Part shown: positions 1-8,064 of the stretch, in pieces
Position numbering within the stretch: position 1 is the stretch's first letter
How the letters are laid out: the number at the start of each line of letters is the position of its first letter
DNA from: Cryobacterium glucosi
Lineage (GTDB): Bacteria; Actinomycetota; Actinomycetes; Actinomycetales; Microbacteriaceae
NCBI RefSeq assembly: GCF_004402235.1
Contig: NZ_SOFS01000044.1
Location: forward strand, 1-55,175
Reading direction: 5' to 3'
Length of the DNA: 55,175 nucleotides
Notes under the pieces: generated by a model
Databases searched by the model: none
The model's input: only the letters and a program-made list of their open reading frames with translations
Told to the model about the DNA's origin: nothing
Translations under genes and position numbers: made by a program

Positions 1-12
1 CGCCGAATCCTG

Positions 13-106
13 GTGGGCAGATCTGTTGGCCATGAGTGGGCAGTTTTCATGGCCATCAGCGGGCATTTTCCGTGGCCGCCAGCGGGCAGTTCTTCATGGC
101 CCTTGA
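13..106. repeat. Four tandem imperfect 23-bp repeats, IS21-type element end
   Basis: Four copies start at 13, 36, 59 and 82, an exact 23-bp period. Each begins G(T/C)GGGCA and ends with a (T/C)(A/G)TGGCC-like core, for example GTGGGCAGTTTTCATGGCC at 36. Multiple short terminal repeats of this kind are known for IS21-family ends. I read this as the right end of an IS21-family element whose istA/istB genes lie to the left of the window. The sequence changes immediately after 106 into IS3 orfA coding sequence, so the element seems to have inserted into that gene. Confidence 0.7.
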
Positions 107-359
107 CAAGTCCGGGAGGGCTCTTTCCGAGGAGTATGGCCTTCCGTCGCCCAGTACCGTGGCGACCTGGACGGGCATTTATCGGCGTGACGGGGAAGAT
201 GGGCTACTCCCGAAGCGGCGAGGCAGACCGCCAACGGATCAAAAGGATTCCCCTCCGAAGTCCGAGATCGAGACGCTGCGCTCGGAGAACGAACGGTTGA
301 GCGCTGAGGTCGCCTATTTGGGAAAATTGCGGGCCTTGAGGTCACCGGAACGACGCTGA
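99..359 (+). pseudogene. IS3-family transposase OrfA, 5'-truncated
   Basis: The visible part encodes the second half of an IS3 OrfA helix-turn-helix protein: a helix-turn-helix segment with YGLPSPSTVATW, a basic GRPP stretch, and a leucine-zipper-like tail (ENERLSAEVAYLGKLRAL). OrfA binds the element ends and regulates or fuses with OrfB. The first 40 or so residues expected of OrfA are missing; the frame stays open leftward only through the IS21-type repeats, whose translation is not IS3-like. The stop at 357-359 overlaps the OrfB frame near 350-360, as expected for the programmed -1 frameshift of IS3 elements. Not functional as it stands. Confidence 0.75.
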
Positions 360-1250
360 AAGTTCGAGCTGTCGATGATCTCAAGGCGCACTACCCGTTA
401 CCTCTTTTGCTGCAGCTCGCGGACCTTCCCAGGTCAACGTTCTACGACCACCGGCACCGGCTCAGCCGCAGCGACACCCGGGCCGGCATCAAGGAAGCTA
501 TCCGTGGCGCATTCGAGGCGGCGAAGAGTGCCTACGGGCACCGGCGCATCCTTGCCGTTCTGCTCCGACAGGGGTGGACGGTGTCTAAAAAGACGGTGCT
601 CAAACTCATGCGCGAGCTCGGGCTGGAATGCCCAGTGCGCAGACGCAAACGGTACAACTCATTCCGAGGAGAAGTCGGGGAGGCGGCCGACAACGTATTG
701 AACCGGCAGTTCGCCACAGAGTCTAGGCACACGAAGTGGGTCACGGACGTGACCGAGTTCAACATCGGCGCCTCGAAGGTCTACCTCTCACCCGTCCTGG
801 ATCTCTATGACAACCGGGTCATCTCTGCAACGGCAGGGCCCTCTCCGAGCGTGAAAATGGTCACCGACAGTCTCCGCATAGCAATCGACACACTCACCCC
901 CGCCGAGAAGCCTCTCGTCCACTCCGACCAGGGATTCCAGTACCGCCACACCCTCTGGCGGGACACGTTGCGGGGCGCCGGGCTCACTCAGTCGATGTCT
1001 CGCAAGGGCACGTGTCTGGACAACGCCGTCATGGAGGGGTTCTTCAGCCACCTCAAGGAGGAATGGTTCCGCATCCAGAAACCGGGAACCGTCGACGAGT
1101 TCCACACGGGGCTGAACGACTACCTGCGATGGTGGAACACCACCCGAATCCAACAGCGGCTCGGCTACCTCAGCCCCGACGAATACCGCGCCCAAACAAC
1201 CGCCACCACATAAAGTTGCATTACCGAGTCCAACTTTCGGGGACCACTCC
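107..1250 (+). mobile_element. IS3-family element, left end lost
   Basis: The element comprises the truncated orfA and complete orfB described above. Its right boundary is near 1250, where IS30-type coding sequence begins. The left inverted repeat is absent because IS21-type terminal repeats run directly into orfA at about position 106. The exact right end cannot be fixed without the matching left repeat. Confidence 0.6.
407..1213 (+). CDS. IS3-family transposase OrfB (DDE integrase core)
   Basis: This is the catalytic half of an IS3 transposase. Counting from the TTG at 407, the DDE triad is Asp114 (WVTDVTEF), Asp174 (VHSDQGFQY) and Glu210 (DNAVMEGFF), with the family's D(35)E spacing. An HTH_21-type linker (YGHRRI, about residues 43-48) precedes it and the tail ends RLGYLSPDEYRA. 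The OrfB frame is open upstream to about 350, so the natural product is an OrfA-OrfB fusion made by frameshifting; the TTG start is only nominal. The catalytic domain is complete, but with OrfA truncated it cannot make a normal transposase. A likely right end (GTCCAACTTTCGGGGACCAC) lies at 1228-1247. Confidence 0.9.
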   Translation: MLQLADLPRSTFYDHRHRLSRSDTRAGIKEAIRGAFEAAKSAYGHRRILAVLLRQGWTVSKKTVLKLMRELGLECPVRRRKRYNSFRGEVGEAADNVLNRQFATESRHTKWVTDVTEFNIGASKVYLSPVLDLYDNRVISATAGPSPSVKMVTDSLRIAIDTLTPAEKPLVHSDQGFQYRHTLWRDTLRGAGLTQSMSRKGTCLDNAVMEGFFSHLKEEWFRIQKPGTVDEFHTGLNDYLRWWNTTRIQQRLGYLSPDEYRAQTTATT

Positions 1251-1300
1251 ACTGCTACGCCAGTACTTCCCGAAAGGCACCGACCTCTCGAGGTGGAGCG
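1243..1300 (+). pseudogene. IS30-family transposase fragment, upstream piece
   Basis: Translation in the frame acc/act-cca-ctg-cta gives LLRQYFPKGTDLSRWS, a very characteristic segment of IS30-family transposases just before the catalytic glutamate region's end. Upstream sequence is the IS3 right end, so the N-terminal three quarters are missing. Downstream it is interrupted at 1300 by an IS256-family element and resumes at 2711 with the correct continuation (WSADDLEAVALALN). Confidence 0.75.
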
Positions 1301-2710
1301 GTCAAGTCCCCGGTGGTGGTGTAGCGGTGTTTCCTTCGGCTTGAGGGTTTAAGCGCTGAGTTGGAGGACTGTTTCCGTGGCCCCGCTTTCGGTGTTGGAG
1401 ACGAGTGTGAGGCGGCTTTTGGCGAGGATGTCCAGGCCGAGGTAGCGGCGGCCTTCGGCCCATTCATCGGTCTGCTCGGCGAGGACCGCGCCGACGAGGC
1501 GGATGATCGCGTCGCGATTGGGGAAGATGCCGACGCTGTCGGTACGGCGACGGATTTCACGGTTGAGGCGTTCGTTGGGGTTATTGGACCAGATCTGCTG
1601 CCAGAGCCCTTCCGGGAACGACGCGAAGGCGAGGATGTCGGCTCGGGCGTTGTCGAGGTGCTCGAACGCGTCGGGGAGTTTGTCTTCGACGTAGTCCAAG
1701 AGCCGGTCGAATTGGGCGTTCACACTGTCGGCATCGGGTTGGTCGTACACCGAGTGCAACATCGCTTTCACCGCCGGCCACATACTCTTCGGGCACACGC
1801 TCATCAGGTTCGCGGCGTAATGGGTGCGGCAGCGTTGCCAGGACGCACCGGGCAGGTTCGCCGCGATCGCCTCGACCAGGCCTTGGTGCGCGTCGGAGGT
1901 CACGAGCCGCACGCCAGTCAGGCCGCGGGCTGTGAGGTCGGCGAAGAAGCTGTTCCACGCTGCCCCGGTTTCGCTGGTTGCGACTTTGAGGCCGAGGACT
2001 TCGCGGCGTCCGTCGGCGTTGACGCCGGTCGCGACGAGAACGACAGCGTTGATCACCCGGCCACCCTCACGGACTTTCATGGTCAGCGCGTCGGCGGCGA
2101 CGAAAGTGAACGGGCCCGCGTCGCCGAGGGGCCGGTGCCGGAACTGGTTCACGTGTTCGTCGAGCTCGGCCGCCATCCGAAATACCTGCGATTTCGACAG
2201 TGAGTGGATCCCGAGAGTTTTGACGAGTTTGTCCATCCGGCGCGTGGATACGCCGGCGAGGTAGCAGTCCGCGATCACTGTGATCATCGCAGCCTCCGCG
2301 CGTTTGCGCCTTTCGAGGAGCCATTCCGGGAAATACGTGCCCTGGCGCAGCTTCGGAACGGCGACGTCGATCGTGCCGACCCTGGTGTCGAGGTCGCGGT
2401 GTCGGTACCCGTTGCGTTGAGCGACCCGGTCGGGGCTGGGCTTGCCCCACTCCGCGCCGACAACCGCGTCAGCGTCGGCGGAGAGGAGGGCGTTGATCAT
2501 GGTTTGCAGCAGGCTGCGCATCAGATCCGGAGACGCATCGCCCAGAGCTTCGCGGAGCAGGCCAGCAGGGTCGACAATATGTGGAGCGGTCATCGTGTTG
2601 ATGCCTTTCGAGTGGGATGTAGGAGTTTCCTCGAAGGAACACCACGGTGACCGCGCCCACGTCCAAGGCGAGGCCAGCCACCGGGCTACACCACCTTAAG
2701 GGGCACTACT
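1301..2710 (-). mobile_element. IS256-family insertion sequence with 9-bp target duplication
   Basis: The element holds one transposase gene and is flanked by the direct repeat GGTGGAGCG at 1292-1300 and 2711-2719, a 9-bp duplication typical of IS256 elements (8-9 bp). Its ends are imperfect inverted repeats sharing GGTGGTGTAGC (near 1315-1325 on plus; near 2685-2695 on minus). Removing the element and one repeat copy restores a continuous IS30 reading frame, which confirms the insertion. Confidence 0.88.
1349..2593 (-). CDS. IS256-family (mutator type) transposase
   Basis: A 414-aa DDE transposase of the IS256/MuDR-like family. Visible catalytic and family motifs are the first Asp in [11 protein letters not shown], the second Asp in [10 protein letters not shown], the C-x2-H motif in [12 protein letters not shown], and the catalytic Glu in [15 protein letters not shown] near the C-terminus. 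Length matches the family (about 400-420 aa). The N-terminal part has the usual [12 protein letters not shown] and [18 protein letters not shown] segments. No frameshift is seen, so the enzyme could be active. It is clearly different from the second IS256-type transposase at 53764-55008. Confidence 0.93.
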   Translation of the reverse strand: MTAPHIVDPAGLLREALGDASPDLMRSLLQTMINALLSADADAVVGAEWGKPSPDRVAQRNGYRHRDLDTRVGTIDVAVPKLRQGTYFPEWLLERRKRAEAAMITVIADCYLAGVSTRRMDKLVKTLGIHSLSKSQVFRMAAELDEHVNQFRHRPLGDAGPFTFVAADALTMKVREGGRVINAVVLVATGVNADGRREVLGLKVATSETGAAWNSFFADLTARGLTGVRLVTSDAHQGLVEAIAANLPGASWQRCRTHYAANLMSVCPKSMWPAVKAMLHSVYDQPDADSVNAQFDRLLDYVEDKLPDAFEHLDNARADILAFASFPEGLWQQIWSNNPNERLNREIRRRTDSVGIFPNRDAIIRLVGAVLAEQTDEWAEGRRYLGLDILAKSRLTLVSNTESGATETVLQLSA

Positions 2711-2853
2711 GGTGGAGCGCGGATGACCTCGAAGCCGTCGCTCTCGCCCTAAACAACCGACCCCGCAAAGTGCTCGGCTGGAAGACTCCGGCCGAAGTGT
2801 TCAGCCAACAACTACAGTTACTCAAACAGCCCGGTGTTGCAACGACCGGTTGA
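2711..2853 (+). pseudogene. IS30-family transposase fragment, C-terminal piece
   Basis: Translates as WWSADDLEAVALALNNRP then RKVLGWKTPAEVF, the conserved C-terminal end of IS30 transposases, with stop at 2851-2853. It is the continuation of the fragment at 1243-1300 and starts at the target duplication of the IS256 element. Only the last 48 or so residues remain here; the gene is dead. Confidence 0.85.
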
Positions 2854-3097
2854 ACTCGCCCTGTGATCGGGCGGGAGGCTTGCGGTCGACATCGATCACA
2901 GATCCTGAACCCGCGGCGCCATCGGCTATTTGGCTCCCGTGATGACCTCGCGGTGCGGATCGGCGCGGGTGATGCGGGCGCAGTGCACGTCATCGCCCAG
3001 GATTCCTCCGCCGAGCGAGGACGTATGGAGTGATGACCGTGTGGGCTCCGAGCAAGGGAATCTCAACTGATTTGACGTGCAATGTTGTTGCGGACTT

Positions 3098-4036
3098 CTA
3101 TGGAAACGCGAGCAGGACAACGAAGAAGACAGTTCCAGCGACGATGCAGTAAATCGCGAAAGGAGTGAGTGTCCTGGTCTCGAAGAAGCGCAGCAGGAAC
3201 TTCGTGGCTAACCATGCGGCAACGGCCGAGCAGAGTGCACCGACGAGGAACGCACCGCTCTGATCGGCCATCTGTGGGCTGAACAGTCCCGGGAGTTTCA
3301 GTGCAGCCGCGGCGCCGATGATGGGTGTGGCTAGTAGGAAACTGAATCGGGCAGCGGTTTCGTGGTTGAGTCCGGAGAGGAGCCCACCGACCATGGTTGA
3401 TCCTGATCGGGATATTCCCGGTAGCAGGGCGGCCGTCTGCGCGACGCCGATTCCGAACGCCTGTTTCCAGGTGAGCTTGGCGATCGTGGTGTCGGACCTC
3501 TCGGTCTCAGACATTTGCGTGTTGGCCGAGCCCGCGGGGATGGGGCGTCCGCTCGCAACAGCATCAACGCTCACCCGTCCGGTCTGAGCCCGGTTCGGAT
3601 GACGTCGGAGGCGTTCTGCGGTCAGAAGAATGAGGCCGTTGAACACAAGGAATGCAGCAGCGATCAGTGGGGATGCGAAAAGGGACCGGAGGGGCTTCTC
3701 CAAGAGCAAGCCCACGATCCCGGCGGGGATTGTGGCGGCGACGAGTAGCCAGGCGAGTTTCGCGTAGATGTCGTCGGGGCCGATTTTACGATCCCGGATG
3801 GAACGTCCGAACCCGCGGAAAACCCGGATCCAGTCCTTTATGAAGAAGAGGAAGAGAACGATAGCGGTAGCCAGATGGGTGGCAACGAGAAGCCCGAGGA
3901 ACGCGGGGCTGCTTTGGTCGATGTTCCAGCCGAAGAGTGTGGGCAGGATGACACTGTGGCCAAGGCTGGAAATGGGGAACAATTCCGTGATCCCTTGGAG
4001 GAATCCTAGAATCGCCGCTTGAATCAAAGTGATCAT
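3098..4036 (-). CDS. uppP: Undecaprenyl-diphosphatase
   Basis: An integral membrane phosphatase that removes a phosphate from undecaprenyl diphosphate, recycling the lipid carrier for peptidoglycan and other wall polymers; high dosage gives bacitracin tolerance. The 312-aa product starts with the BacA signature QGITELFPISSLGHS (about 14-28, Glu18 and His27) and has the second motif PGISRSGST at about 206-214 with its essential Arg. About eight hydrophobic segments are present. A polar insert at about 145-185 is longer than in short homologues. The ATG at 4036 is in good position. It stands alone; the next gene upstream is a broken permease. An FtsW-type gene lies 1 kb away, but no operon is evident. 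Confidence 0.93.
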   Translation of the reverse strand: MITLIQAAILGFLQGITELFPISSLGHSVILPTLFGWNIDQSSPAFLGLLVATHLATAIVLFLFFIKDWIRVFRGFGRSIRDRKIGPDDIYAKLAWLLVAATIPAGIVGLLLEKPLRSLFASPLIAAAFLVFNGLILLTAERLRRHPNRAQTGRVSVDAVASGRPIPAGSANTQMSETERSDTTIAKLTWKQAFGIGVAQTAALLPGISRSGSTMVGGLLSGLNHETAARFSFLLATPIIGAAAALKLPGLFSPQMADQSGAFLVGALCSAVAAWLATKFLLRFFETRTLTPFAIYCIVAGTVFFVVLLAFP

Positions 4037-4185
4037 ATGAACAGGCTAGAGGTTCCGGTCACCTGCGCCGACGTGCGCCGGTAATGATGACGTGAAGGGT
4101 TCCTCAGCGTGAACGAAATCGAACGACTGGGACGGTCTGGCCAGGCAGCTCCCGATCTGGTCGGTACCCGGGCCACATAGATTCT

Positions 4186-4613
4186 CTACGTCGGGGGATC
4201 TAGCATCGTTGGCGGGACATCCGTCGCAAGGGCTCGTTTTCGGTTCTCTTGACTGAGGTCGGTGAGGGCCTCCAATTCGTCGTCCGACGCACCGTCCAAC
4301 GCGATGATGCGGTCGTCGGCAGTTGGCTGGGCGCGTAGTAGATCGTCGAGCTTGCGCTGGGTTACCGCTTGTTGCCGTGCTTGCGTGTGTTGGATTGCGA
4401 AGACCATCACGACTGTCACAGATGAACTCGCAACATAAAGGACGTTCTCCCACCATGGAGGAAATTCCGCCGCCACGCCGACCGCGACCCACTCTACGAT
4501 CGCACTTCCGGCAACCAATCCGCTGCGGCGTGTTCGCTCACTGTGCCGATAGTGTGCAAGACACGGCTACTCCACCGTTTGTCGGGCACGCTCGTCCAGT
4601 CGTTCCTTAGCAT
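4186..4613 (-). pseudogene. Low-affinity iron permease family protein, frameshifted
   Basis: Two minus-strand frames together encode a small membrane protein resembling the low-affinity iron permease family (Fet4-like, PF04120). The first frame (ATG at 4613) reads RVLHTIGTVSEHAAADWL and then runs into a stop at 4494-4496. The second, from about 4518, reads VAGSAIVEWVAVGVA, then WWENVLYVASSSVTVVMVF, the family hallmark AIQHTQARQQAVTQRKLDDL, and an acidic tail. The joint lies at about 4512-4518, where one or two bases appear gained or lost. It could be a true pseudogene or a sequence error; the second frame alone lacks the first membrane helix's N-terminal flank. Confidence 0.7.
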
Positions 4614-4994
4614 TTCGCGAGATTGATCCAGCCGTTTTTGGTGGTCCGAGTTGATCGAGTCGTTACTAGTAGACGCGTTCTCCACGCTCGAGAGACTAGG
4701 CGTTGTTCTCGTCAAAACAACTGTTCGCGTAAACGCGGCGCACAAACCCGGTGGAGCGGAGGCACTGTTTCGGCTGGTCGAAAGTGTTAGGCAATCGTGC
4801 TTGTTTGATCCGGCGACGGTCCTGCCCGGCAATTCGCTAAATCGTGGCCGTGACCCGTTTCGGTGGACGGCTCATCGAGGTCACAACGGCGAAGGATTTC
4901 ACAGCGTCGACACCGTGGGTGGACCAAGAATCGATTCCGTGCCGTGTCCACTTCAATCAGCGTGCAGTGTTGCGACGAGAGCGCGCGGGACGAG
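4614..4994. other. Intergenic, no gene recognised
   Basis: About 380 bases between the broken permease and the FtsW-type gene. Long frames here have no recognisable motifs and overlap on both strands. I see no tRNA, repeat or clear terminator. Confidence 0.5.
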
Positions 4995-6254
4995 TTATAG
5001 GTGCTCGGCGTTCGGCTTTCCGGTTAGGGGCGTAGGCGACGGCGACGGCTCGCTGTGTGCGAAGGAGAGCACGATTCCGATTGCTATGAGGGTGGTGAGG
5101 AGGGCGGTGCCTCCAGCAGAAATCAGGGGGAGTGGCACGCCGAGGACAGGGATGAATCCGAGGACGACGCCCATGTTGACGAGTGCTTGACCGATGATCC
5201 AGACCATGACGGCCGCAGTACTGACTTTGGCTTGAGGGCTGGTGGTGGCGTTCATGATGCGGAGGAAGGCGATGGCCAGCAGGACGAAAAGGGCGAGCAC
5301 CACGACTGCGCCGATGAGACCGAGTTCCTCCCCGATGATCGCGAAGATGTAGTCGTTGTCCGCGGCTGGAAGCCAAGACCATTTCGCTTTGGAGTTCCCG
5401 AGTCCAACGCCGAAGATACCGCCCGACGCGAGGGCCCACGTGCCGTGCAAGGGTTGCCAGCATGCGGCGGAAATCGTGCCGGTTGAGCCGTCGCAGCCAG
5501 TGCCGAAGAAGCTCAGTATCCGGGCCATCCTGTTTCCGCTGGCCATCGCCGCAGCCAGGGCTCCCAGGGCGCCGATGCCCAAGGGGATGGCGAGCATGCG
5601 TAGTTTTACGCCGGCGAAGAAGAGGGAGCCGAAAAGGATACTGGCGAGGATTACTGTTGTCCCAAGATCGCCGCGGATCATGACGAGCATGACGGCAGTG
5701 CCGCCGATGCCAAAAACGGGCACGAGGACGTGGCGCCAGTCGTCGAGGTGATCTTTCTTCTGTGCCAGAAGCATGCCTAGCCAAATGACGAGGGCGACTT
5801 TGATGGCTTCAGATGGCTGAAATTGGAAACTGCCAATGGACAGCCAGTTGGTGTTCCCGGCCACGGTCACACCCAGCGGGGTGAAGACGAGCAACTGAAC
5901 GAGGCAAGTAGCGATGAGCGCCGGCCAAGCGATACGTTCCCAGAACTTCAACGGCATCCGGCTCAGCACGAGCATCAATGGGACGCCGACCAGGGCGATG
6001 GCACCTTGATGAAGCACAACGCCGAAGAAACCCTCGTGAGCAACAAAGGAATCGACTGATGACGAAGACAGGACCATGATCAAGCCCAAGATGACCAAGA
6101 ACAGCGTCGTTCCCAGGAGCAAAAAATAGTTCGGGGATTCTGAGCGGATCAAACGACCCACGCTAATGCGCGTTGACTGTGACGGTCTATTTGACGGAAC
6201 CCTGTGGTCGGTCTTTGAACGTGGCGCACGGGTCGGGTTGCGCGGACTCGTCAC
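4995..6254 (-). CDS. ftsW: FtsW/RodA/SpoVE-family cell-wall polymerase
   Basis: A polytopic SEDS-family glycosyltransferase that polymerises lipid II with a partner class B penicillin-binding protein. In 419 aa the family motifs are NTNWLSIGSFQFQPSEAIKV (about 133-152), MIRGDLGTTVIL (the conserved catalytic Asp region), NSKAKWSWLPAADNDYIFAI, IGEELGLIGA and GVPLPLISAGGTALLTTL. About ten membrane helices follow a basic cytoplasmic N-terminus of 40 aa. The start is GTG at 6254. NSKAKW and LPAADNDYIFAIIGEELG favour FtsW over RodA. It is not inside a division/cell-wall cluster and no penicillin-binding protein is adjacent, so it may be an extra or relocated copy. Confidence 0.88.
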   Translation of the reverse strand: MTSPRNPTRAPRSKTDHRVPSNRPSQSTRISVGRLIRSESPNYFLLLGTTLFLVILGLIMVLSSSSVDSFVAHEGFFGVVLHQGAIALVGVPLMLVLSRMPLKFWERIAWPALIATCLVQLLVFTPLGVTVAGNTNWLSIGSFQFQPSEAIKVALVIWLGMLLAQKKDHLDDWRHVLVPVFGIGGTAVMLVMIRGDLGTTVILASILFGSLFFAGVKLRMLAIPLGIGALGALAAAMASGNRMARILSFFGTGCDGSTGTISAACWQPLHGTWALASGGIFGVGLGNSKAKWSWLPAADNDYIFAIIGEELGLIGAVVVLALFVLLAIAFLRIMNATTSPQAKVSTAAVMVWIIGQALVNMGVVLGFIPVLGVPLPLISAGGTALLTTLIAIGIVLSFAHSEPSPSPTPLTGKPNAEHL

Positions 6255-6923
6255 GAACCAAGCCCCTTCTCAGGAGACGCCGCGGAGGTGGAATTTATTG
6301 TAGATTGACCACAATTGCTCGGTACTTCACATACGGTCATCTGCGGGGAGTGTCCTGCCGGGTGTGGGATCGGATCAGAGTGCGCGGCAATGGGCTGGGG
6401 CGCCACCACGACACTACTGAGGGAATCCCGAACCGCTAGTTCATCACACACGTGTCGCGTCGGGTCACATATCTCTCCCAGATTGTGCCTGCTCGGAAAT
6501 CGTTGCTGGAAAAGCCTCGTCGACGTTGAGCGCTACCAACAAGGGGCCGAGGAGGTGCGCAGGCTGCCTGTATCGCCGGCTTGGACAAGACAGTTCACGG
6601 CGTTGGCGGTCGTTTCTTTCGATTCGTCGACTTGACAATGCACTGCAGAGCGGAATGAACAAGCTACTCGCAGCGAGGCGAAAGTCTTTCGTGGTGCTGC
6701 CCCTCGCGATTGCCCACGCGCGGCGATTCCCATCTTTTGGAGTAGGGATTCTCCCTGGAAGCGTTTCGTTTCCGCACTGGGTGCCACCTGAGTGGCGCTC
6801 GCAAATGAATCCAGGATGATGTTCGCGCCGGGTGCCAGGGTTCATAGCTCTTGCATATGAGCAGTTCTGAGAACTGTCAGATGTCGGTCGTAGCCTCGGC
6901 ACTATCGAACGAGAGGAATCAAG
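6255..6923. other. Intergenic, no convincing gene
   Basis: About 670 bases. Several overlapping frames exist but none has recognisable motifs, a good ribosome site or a consistent codon pattern. The last 40 bases hold the ribosome binding site of the next gene. Confidence 0.45.
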
Positions 6924-7187
6924 ATGATCACGGGACGATTGGAAACGCGCACGAGTGAAGATCTCAACGTCAAAGCGCTCTCAGGCTGCGAGTGGCGCGT
7001 CACGGATCGGCGCATCGCACGCGACAATGCGCTTTCACTGGTCGGGTTCATTTCGAAAGCCGAGGGTAGCTACGAGGTGATGGAGTTTGTGGATCCGGTC
7101 GAGCATTTTGTCTTCCCGAATTGGGACGATGCGGTTGCGCATTTTGTGACGGCCGTGCTCGACGATCACAACAGTGAGTTGAGTTGA
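6924..7187 (+). CDS. Small conserved hypothetical protein
   Basis: An 87-aa soluble protein; the ATG has a good ribosome site (GAGAGGA, 6 bases upstream). The pattern WRVTDRRIARDNALSLVGFI, then YEVMEF, then an aromatic-acidic segment (FPNWDDAVAHFV) resembles short uncharacterised proteins common in Microbacteriaceae, in which a WRV(C/S/T)D box precedes a hydrophobic strand. No signal peptide or membrane segment. Function unknown; it stands alone between two long non-coding stretches. Confidence 0.65.
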   Translation: MITGRLETRTSEDLNVKALSGCEWRVTDRRIARDNALSLVGFISKAEGSYEVMEFVDPVEHFVFPNWDDAVAHFVTAVLDDHNSELS

Positions 7188-7605
7188 ACGGCATCAACGG
7201 TCTTGTTCGCGGGGATCAGGCCTGTGACCGGCCCCGACCGATCCCTGTCTTCTGCGTCGATTAGGCAGATGCTGCACCGTCGGAGGAGTGAAATACCATT
7301 GCCTGGGAGTTGCGCTGCGGTCATGTGTCTTCAGTGAGATATTGACCGCTGGCGCCCGCCACGCGTGCTTTGGAATAGGCCATCGGCTACCGGAGCACAA
7401 TGGCGCCCTCAGAGCGCGCCGGGCCACGGCGTAAGAGCGTCATCCTTTTCCCAAGCGCGGTACTTGTAACGGAGCTCCAGAATCTGACTCGAATCGGCGC
7501 GGCTGCGCTGCGAAGAACATGCTTCGATGGTGGTGAAGAGAAACTCGTTGCGTTGCCGGGCCCGGCTCCGGCCTCGTACAAACGGACGGGCGATTTTCGG
7601 TTGCT
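7188..7605. other. Intergenic, nothing recognised
   Basis: About 420 bases without a supported gene, repeat or RNA. Frames on both strands are short and lack motifs. Confidence 0.4.
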
Positions 7606-7839
7606 TCAGGTATCGTCTGAGGACTCTTTCGCAGTCGGTGCGAGGTCGTGTCGGGGCACCGCGCGGTAGCTGGTTCCGTCTGGTCGGCTGTTGTGGCTTT
7701 CACCCAGCCACGTCCCGGGCAGAACGCCCCCGTCCTCCGTGCGGGGGTCCACGATGACGGCGGGGAGCTGGCCGTACTGGTTGATGTCGACACAAACTCG
7801 CGTTTGTGTCCCGTCGAACAGATGCAGGTTGACGGCCAT
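7606..7839 (-). CDS. Possible small hypothetical protein
   Basis: A 77-aa minus-strand frame with a sensible composition: VCVDINQYGQLPAVIVDP followed by GVLPGTWLGES. The opposite-strand frames look like shadows of it. There is no clear ribosome site close to the ATG at 7839 (a GGAG lies too far, about 16 bases upstream), so the start is uncertain. No family recognised. The divergent neighbour is the LCP gene 225 bases away. Confidence 0.4.
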   Translation of the reverse strand: MAVNLHLFDGTQTRVCVDINQYGQLPAVIVDPRTEDGGVLPGTWLGESHNSRPDGTSYRAVPRHDLAPTAKESSDDT

Positions 7840-8064
7840 TGATGGCAGTTGTGGACTCCTTGCTGAACACGCAGTGAAACAACGCTAACCCTGGTCCGGC
7901 GATGAGCGTCATTCCCCGTTTGGTGAGCGTGGCGGGCTTCCTGTGAGATTGCGCTGGTCCGGGAGTACTTTCACAGGATTCTCCGGTCGCTGCTGGCATA
8001 CAGTTCTGTCGAATCAATTGTTGGTGGATGTTCCGGTTGGTTCGGCCGGCGGAAGAGGGTTACC

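Noticed and set aside
1361..2203. 280-aa plus-strand frame opposite the IS256 transposase
   Set aside because: It is antisense to a well-supported transposase and its composition is that of a GC-rich shadow.
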